64,000 nt of DNA from JBFMFR01 sp040752025 (GTDB lineage: Bacteria; Chloroflexota; Anaerolineae; Anaerolineales; UBA4823): positions 1 through 64,000 of the forward strand of contig JBFMFR010000042.1 of NCBI GenBank assembly GCA_040752025.1. The letters are read 5' to 3'. Position numbers and translations under genes: made by a program. The notes under the pieces were generated by a model. It searched no databases. It had not been told where the DNA came from and saw only the letters and a list, made by a program, of their open reading frames with translations. Each line of letters begins with the position of its first letter. Within the stretch, counting starts at the first letter, position 1. Shown in pieces: positions 60,187 through 64,000 of the stretch.

Positions 60187-61980
60187 ATGGGTAACTATCA
60201 TCAATTCGACGTACTTGTTGTAGGTGCAGGCGGGGCGGGCTTGATGGCGGCGTTGTACGCTTCCAGAACCGCCAGCACCGCCGTAATCAGCAAACTCTAC
60301 CCGACGCGTTCGCACACGGGGACGGCGCAAGGTGGCGTGGGCGCGGCCCTGGGCAGCGAAGAAGAGGACCGCCCTGAATGGCACGCTTTCGATTCGGTCA
60401 AGGGCAGTGATTATCTGGGCGACCAGGATGCCATCGAGTTCATGTGCTCTGAGGCCGTCCAGGCGGTCTACGAGCTGGAGCACATGGGTCTGCCGTTTTC
60501 GCGCACTCCTGAAGGGCGCATCGCCCAACGACCTTTTGGTGGGCACACCAATAACATTACCGGGAAACCGGTGCGCCGGGCTTGCTATGCGGCTGATCGC
60601 ACCGGGCACATGATTTTGCAGACTCTCTACCAGCAGTGCATCAAGAACAATGTGACATTCTATGACGAATACCAGGTGTTGGATCTGCTGGTGGTCAATG
60701 GCGCTGCGGCGGGCGTGGTGGCGATCGAGATGTTGACTGGCGAACTGCACATTTTCCATGCCAAGGCGGTTATTTTTGCCACCGGCGGGCATGGGCGCAT
60801 CTGGGAGATCACTTCTAATGCCTATACTTTCACTGGCGATGGCGTTGCCATCACCCTGCGGCGCGGCATCCCGGCCGAGGATATGGAATTCTTCCAGTTC
60901 CACCCCACGGGGATCTACCGCCTGGGCATTTTGATCACCGAGGGGGTGCGCGGCGAAGGAGGGGTGTTGATCAATGATAAGGGCGAGCGCTTCATGGAGA
61001 AGTACGCGCCTACAGTCAAGGATCTGGCCTCGCGGGATGTGGTTAGCCGGGCGATGTATCTGGAGATGCGCGACGGGTTGGGCATCGGCGGCAAGCGCTA
61101 TCTCTATTTGGATATGCGCCCGGATGTGGTGAACAAGTATGCTGCCCTGGATGGGCGCAAGCGCCCGGATGGCTCGGCTTACGTAGTGACTGGCGAGGAA
61201 CTGTTGGGTAAGCTGCCAGACATTGTGGATTTTGCTCGCACTTACCTGGGGGTCGACCCGGTAGCGCAGCCGATGCCAGTGCAGCCCACGGCGCACTACG
61301 CCATGGGGGGCATCCCTACCAACCAGTACGGCGAAGTGGTCATCGACGAGAATAACACAATCATGCCGGGCGTGTACGCGGCTGGCGAGGTGGCGTGCGT
61401 TTCGGTGCACGGAGCCAACCGCCTGGGTACGAACTCCCTGTTGGACCTGGTCGTGTTTGGCAAGCATGCTGGCTTGCGAGCGGCGGAATATGCCAATGGG
61501 GCTGCTTTCCAGAATCTGCCCGAAGATGCTACCGATTTCACCCGCCAGCAGTTGCAGGCGATCCTGGACGGCCAGGGCAACGAGAATGCCTTCGAAATTG
61601 CCAACGAGATGAAGAGCGTTATGTTCGACCATGTGGGCGTCTTCCGCACCGAGGCAGGTATGCAGCAGGCGCTCGATAAGGTGCGCGAGCTGCGCGGTCG
61701 CCTGCGCCACGTGCGCAAACCGGACATGGGCAAGGTTTTCAACACCGAGCTGCTCAATATCTGGGAGTTGGGCAATTTGCTGGAACTGGCGGACGTGACT
61801 ACTGCTTCGGCCCTGGCGCGCACCGAAAGCCGCGGCGCCCACGCTCGTGAGGATTACCCCAAGCGTGACGATGCCAACTGGCTCAAGCACACCCTGGCCT
61901 GGATGGAAGATGGCAAAATCCGCTTGGGTTACAAGCCGGTCGTGGTCACCAAATACAAGCCGAAAGAGCGAGTTTATTAG
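60187..61980 (+). CDS. sdhA: Succinate dehydrogenase flavoprotein subunit
   Basis: A 597-residue protein. VVGAGGAGLMAALYASRTA is the FAD-binding GxGxxG, and YPTRSHTGTAQGGVGAALGS contains the His for covalent FAD. FQFHPTGIYRLGILITEGVR and AVQPTAHYAMGG-like VQPTAHYAMGGIPTNQYGEV carry active-site Arg and His residues. GANRLGTNSLLDLVVFGKHA is the next FAD motif. It oxidises succinate to fumarate. It is 15 bp after sdhD and 15 bp before sdhB. Confidence 0.96.
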   Translation: MGNYHQFDVLVVGAGGAGLMAALYASRTASTAVISKLYPTRSHTGTAQGGVGAALGSEEEDRPEWHAFDSVKGSDYLGDQDAIEFMCSEAVQAVYELEHMGLPFSRTPEGRIAQRPFGGHTNNITGKPVRRACYAADRTGHMILQTLYQQCIKNNVTFYDEYQVLDLLVVNGAAAGVVAIEMLTGELHIFHAKAVIFATGGHGRIWEITSNAYTFTGDGVAITLRRGIPAEDMEFFQFHPTGIYRLGILITEGVRGEGGVLINDKGERFMEKYAPTVKDLASRDVVSRAMYLEMRDGLGIGGKRYLYLDMRPDVVNKYAALDGRKRPDGSAYVVTGEELLGKLPDIVDFARTYLGVDPVAQPMPVQPTAHYAMGGIPTNQYGEVVIDENNTIMPGVYAAGEVACVSVHGANRLGTNSLLDLVVFGKHAGLRAAEYANGAAFQNLPEDATDFTRQQLQAILDGQGNENAFEIANEMKSVMFDHVGVFRTEAGMQQALDKVRELRGRLRHVRKPDMGKVFNTELLNIWELGNLLELADVTTASALARTESRGAHAREDYPKRDDANWLKHTLAWMEDGKIRLGYKPVVVTKYKPKERVY

Positions 61981-61995
61981 GAACGGGAGGCTCTC

Positions 61996-62700
61996 ATGCA
62001 GGTTACACTTCGAATCTTTCGTTTCAACCCCGAGAAGGACAAGAAGCCTTACTACGACGCGTATACCCTGGATGCGCAACCCACTGACCGGGTTCTGGAT
62101 TTGCTGGAATTCGTCAAAGGCAATCACGACGGTACATTATCCTTCCGCCGTTCGTGCGCGCATGGGGTTTGCGGCTCCGATGCAATGCGCATCAACGGGC
62201 GCAACCGCCTGGCGTGCAAGATGCTGGTGAAGGATCTGGGCACAAACAAGATCACGGTCGAACCCATCCTGGGCCTGCGCGTGATCAAGGATTTGATCGT
62301 GGACATGGACCCATTCTTCGCTCATTATCGCTCGGTGATGCCCTATCTGGTGAACGACGAAAAGCCTCCCAAGCAAGAGCGCCTGCAAAGCCCGGAGGAG
62401 CGTGAACTCTTCGACGATACCACCAAGTGCATCCTGTGCGCCTGCTGCACGACTTCCTGCCCATCTTTCTGGGCCAGCGAGGAATATGTGGGCCCGGCGG
62501 CGATCGTCGCAGCGCATCGCTTTATCTTCGACAGCCGCGACCGGGCGGGCGCCGAGCGCTTGAAGATCCTCAACGACCAGTTTGGTGTGTACCGCTGTCA
62601 CACCATTTTTAACTGCACGGATGCCTGTCCGCGCGAGATCCAGGTGACAAAAGCCATCGGTGAAGTCAAGCGGGCCATTGCTACAGGCAAGCTGGACTGA
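61996..62700 (+). CDS. sdhB: Succinate dehydrogenase iron-sulfur subunit
   Basis: A 234-residue protein. FRRSCAHGVCGSDAMRIN and NRLACKM supply the 2Fe-2S centre; the third ligand is Asp, as in E. coli. CILCACCTTSCPSFWASEEY and CHTIFNCTDACPREIQVTKA supply the 4Fe-4S and 3Fe-4S centres. It carries electrons from SdhA to the membrane anchor. AACGGGAGG is before the ATG. The operon's normal end is here; a histidine-kinase-like remnant and a terminator follow. Confidence 0.96.
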   Translation: MQVTLRIFRFNPEKDKKPYYDAYTLDAQPTDRVLDLLEFVKGNHDGTLSFRRSCAHGVCGSDAMRINGRNRLACKMLVKDLGTNKITVEPILGLRVIKDLIVDMDPFFAHYRSVMPYLVNDEKPPKQERLQSPEERELFDDTTKCILCACCTTSCPSFWASEEYVGPAAIVAAHRFIFDSRDRAGAERLKILNDQFGVYRCHTIFNCTDACPREIQVTKAIGEVKRAIATGKLD

Positions 62701-62768
62701 GCAAGGGACGATTTTGCCACTGAGGCGCAAATGGCGCGAGGCGCCGCTGTCGATGCGATGATCATCTC

Positions 62769-62837
62769 GAGGTGAAAAGTCAGCCTGGTTTTGGCAGCAG
62801 TTTTACGGTTACTCTCCCCCTGGTCGAAGCAGTTTAG
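62769..62837 (+). pseudogene. Relic of a histidine kinase C-terminus
   Basis: The 22 codons before the TAG at 62835 read SQPGFGSSFTVTLPLVEAV at the end, which fits the last strand of HATPase domains (PG-x-GS-x-FTVTLPL). No ATP-lid, N box or other kinase part is in frame upstream, because sdhB ends just 68 bases earlier. It seems that most of a kinase gene was lost, leaving its 3' end and the terminator. Confidence 0.5.
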
Positions 62838-62870
62838 CCGGTAATCAGGATTGATTTGCAATTGGAATCG

Positions 62871-62905
62871 AAAGGCTGAGCGATGGTGCAAGCTCAGCCT
62901 TTCTT
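62871..62905 (+). terminator. Terminator after sdhB and the kinase relic
   Basis: An 11-bp perfect stem (62871-62881 with 62892-62902) with a 10-base loop, ending CCTTTCTT. It may once have ended the lost kinase gene and now ends the sdh transcript. Confidence 0.75.
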
Positions 62906-62921
62906 GATGGACTGAGTGAAT

Positions 62922-63575
62922 TTAGCGCCTGGATGTAGAGTGGCGCGCCTGCTGGTAATTCTTTTGGGGCTTCGATTGGGACAGCAAGCGCTGCAGGCGA
63001 TTTTGCAGCGAGATGAACACGCTGAAGCTGGCGAGCGGGCCGCCGGTGACCATACCGAGGATCACCAGCGCCAATGCGGTTGGAAAGGTGGATGCAAATT
63101 GTTGCCCTTCTGCGGGCTCGATCGGTTTCTGTATGGCGATCTGCTCATCGAGTTGTTCTTGCAGGTGCTGTTTCTCCGTGATTAATTGGATGCCGTAATC
63201 GAAAAGCTTCTGCCGATCGCTTTCGGCCACCTCCAGTTTTTTGGAAAGCTCTTGCCTTTCTCCAAGCAGGTTGGCATTCTGGGAGCGGAGGGCCTCGTTT
63301 TCTGCACGCAGAGCTTCGAAGTTTTTATTCATCTGAGAAGTGGTCTGTTGATACGACTCGATTATCCGATTGCGTTCATCGATTGCAGCTTTATATTCAC
63401 TGATTGCAGCTTGATATCCATTGTTCTCCGCTATCAACTGGCTATTTTCCTCGCGAAGCAGGATCAACTCTTGACTTTTTTGATCGGTCTGCCCGAAGAT
63501 CTGGAAGAGCGCCAGGCCGAGCACGAACACGGTCACGATTGCCAGGGCTCTTAGACCACCACTATCGCTATCCAT
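62922..63575 (-). CDS. Coiled-coil protein with two membrane segments
   Basis: A 217-residue protein. A membrane helix at about 8-27 (LRALAIVTVFVLGLALFQIF) is followed by a long coiled coil (about 30-145, with repeated Leu, Glu and Asn) and a second hydrophobic segment at about 165-185 (ALALVILGMVTGGPLASFSV), then a basic C-terminus (RLQRLLSQSKPQKNYQQARH). The coiled coil is probably extracytoplasmic. Function unknown; the plan resembles the coiled-coil membrane proteins at 43272-45874. AAAGGAGGT sits before the ATG, a very strong ribosome site. Confidence 0.75.
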   Translation of the reverse strand: MDSDSGGLRALAIVTVFVLGLALFQIFGQTDQKSQELILLREENSQLIAENNGYQAAISEYKAAIDERNRIIESYQQTTSQMNKNFEALRAENEALRSQNANLLGERQELSKKLEVAESDRQKLFDYGIQLITEKQHLQEQLDEQIAIQKPIEPAEGQQFASTFPTALALVILGMVTGGPLASFSVFISLQNRLQRLLSQSKPQKNYQQARHSTSRR

Positions 63576-63737
63576 TTGAAACCTCCTTTCGACAACTCGT
63601 GAACCTGAAACGATCCGGGAAATTGGTTATTCGCTTGTCGGTAGTATCGGGGTTTCGGCCCAATGGGATGTTTCGAAGACACCAGGCACAATGTCTCTTG
63701 ACTTTAGTTTACGCTATTCCCCAGGCAGGCCCCGCAG

Positions 63738-63760
63738 ATTATATTAGTATTCGAGTACTA
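63738..63760 (-). promoter_or_regulatory. -10 and near-palindrome upstream of the coiled-coil gene
   Basis: TATAAT on the minus strand (63743 to 63738) lies beside the 16-bp near-palindrome TAGTATTCGAGTACTA (63745-63760; 14 of 16 bases symmetric), placed in the spacer region. It may be an operator. Confidence 0.35.
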
Positions 63761-63836
63761 GTTTCTGTGGTTTCGAGGGGAATCACTTGCCTGTTATTTC
63801 GGCTGATTTTCGCTCTTTCGAGTTGGCGGAGAACGA

Positions 63837-63845
63837 TGCTATAAT
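63837..63845 (+). promoter_or_regulatory. Extended -10 promoter of the right-edge gene
   Basis: TGC followed by a perfect TATAAT at 63840-63845. The start codon at 63916 is 70 bases downstream. Confidence 0.5.
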
Positions 63846-63915
63846 TTCTAAAGATTGCGGCGAGGGTGTTCTATGGTCGCCCGATTTGCACAGGATATCT
63901 TTGGGAGAGGTTGGC

Positions 63916-64000
63916 ATGGAAAAAGAAGTTCGGGTAGTGGTGGTGGAAGATGATCCTTTCGCCAGGAACTGGATGGTTTTGGTAACGGCGCGAGATTGGC
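63916..64000 (+). CDS. Response regulator receiver domain, partial (runs off the window)
   Basis: Twenty-eight codons remain: MEKEVRVVVVEDDPFARNWM and on to VTARDW. VVVVEDDPFARN is the first strand and acidic pocket (Glu-Asp-Asp) of a receiver domain, which here looks normal. GGGAGAGG is placed correctly before the ATG. The output domain is outside the window. An alternative ATG at 63873 in another frame stops after 26 codons and is not preferred. This is the only canonical receiver start in the window. Confidence 0.8.
   Translation, partial: MEKEVRVVVVEDDPFARNWMVLVTARDW

Noticed and set aside
59827..62127. A 766-codon open frame antisense to sdhD and sdhA
   Set aside because: It lies opposite two well-recognised genes, and its His/Gln/Ala-rich product has no domain pattern. 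It is a by-product of codon bias on the coding strand.
63873..63953. An alternative ATG before the response regulator start
   Set aside because: It opens a different frame of 26 codons ending in a Gly/Ser/Arg-rich stretch, while the ATG at 63916 gives a clear receiver-domain start.

Overview
The window looks like a chromosomal segment of a bacterium of moderately high G+C, most likely a member of the Chloroflexota (Anaerolineae-like). That placement is inference. It rests on stacked GAF-domain histidine kinases, a baeRF-type eRF1-like protein, several tandem single-span coiled-coil membrane proteins, and a Bacillus-like Rieske/cytochrome b/subunit IV-cytochrome c operon beside a classical succinate dehydrogenase. 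No phage genes, transposases, CRISPR arrays or rRNA genes were seen. There is one tRNA, tRNA-Pro(TGG).

Bases 1-25089 are a large cell-surface glycan locus in three transcription blocks: minus 103-6490, plus 6663-12316, minus 12303-25089. It encodes four GT4/GT2 glycosyltransferases, a flippase-like LPG-synthase-TM protein, a Wzx-type flippase, a polysaccharide pyruvyl transferase, two PAPS-type sulfotransferases, a UDP-sugar dehydrogenase, a UDP-uronate 4-epimerase, a methyltransferase, a beta-propeller-like protein and five large polytopic membrane proteins. Three of the five are mutual paralogues that share a distinctive C-terminal domain. Together these suggest a uronate-containing glycan that may be sulfated and pyruvylated.

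Bases 25089-30848 are housekeeping: a family 4 uracil-DNA glycosylase, RimI, TsaB, TsaE and a PcrA/UvrD helicase on the minus strand, then a DNA polymerase III delta-prime-like gene on the plus strand that appears to be leaderless. Bases 30983-41716 are rich in signalling genes. Three are GAF-bearing histidine kinases and one is a receiver-GAF protein ending in a histidine-kinase dimerisation helix without an ATPase domain. Two of these carry receiver domains with the phospho-acceptor Asp replaced by Asn. A degenerate metallo-beta-lactamase-fold protein, an asparaginase II family protein and an endonuclease III lie among them.

Bases 41819-50694 hold a small ORF and a baeRF protein behind a good promoter, three coiled-coil membrane proteins (one with an N-terminal helix-hairpin-helix domain), a methyltransferase, the tRNA, a polyprenyl-phosphate glucosyltransferase-like GT2, RNase HII and an S9 peptidase. 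Bases 50821-55107 hold CorA, with a long leader, and a Ca2+-type P-ATPase.

Bases 55267-62700 are central energy metabolism: NADP-isocitrate dehydrogenase, the Rieske/cytochrome b complex and sdhCDAB. An almost identical 18-bp element lies upstream of icd and of sdhC, which suggests shared control. After sdhB there is an apparent relic of a histidine kinase C-terminus, then a coiled-coil membrane protein, and at the right edge the first 28 codons of a response regulator.
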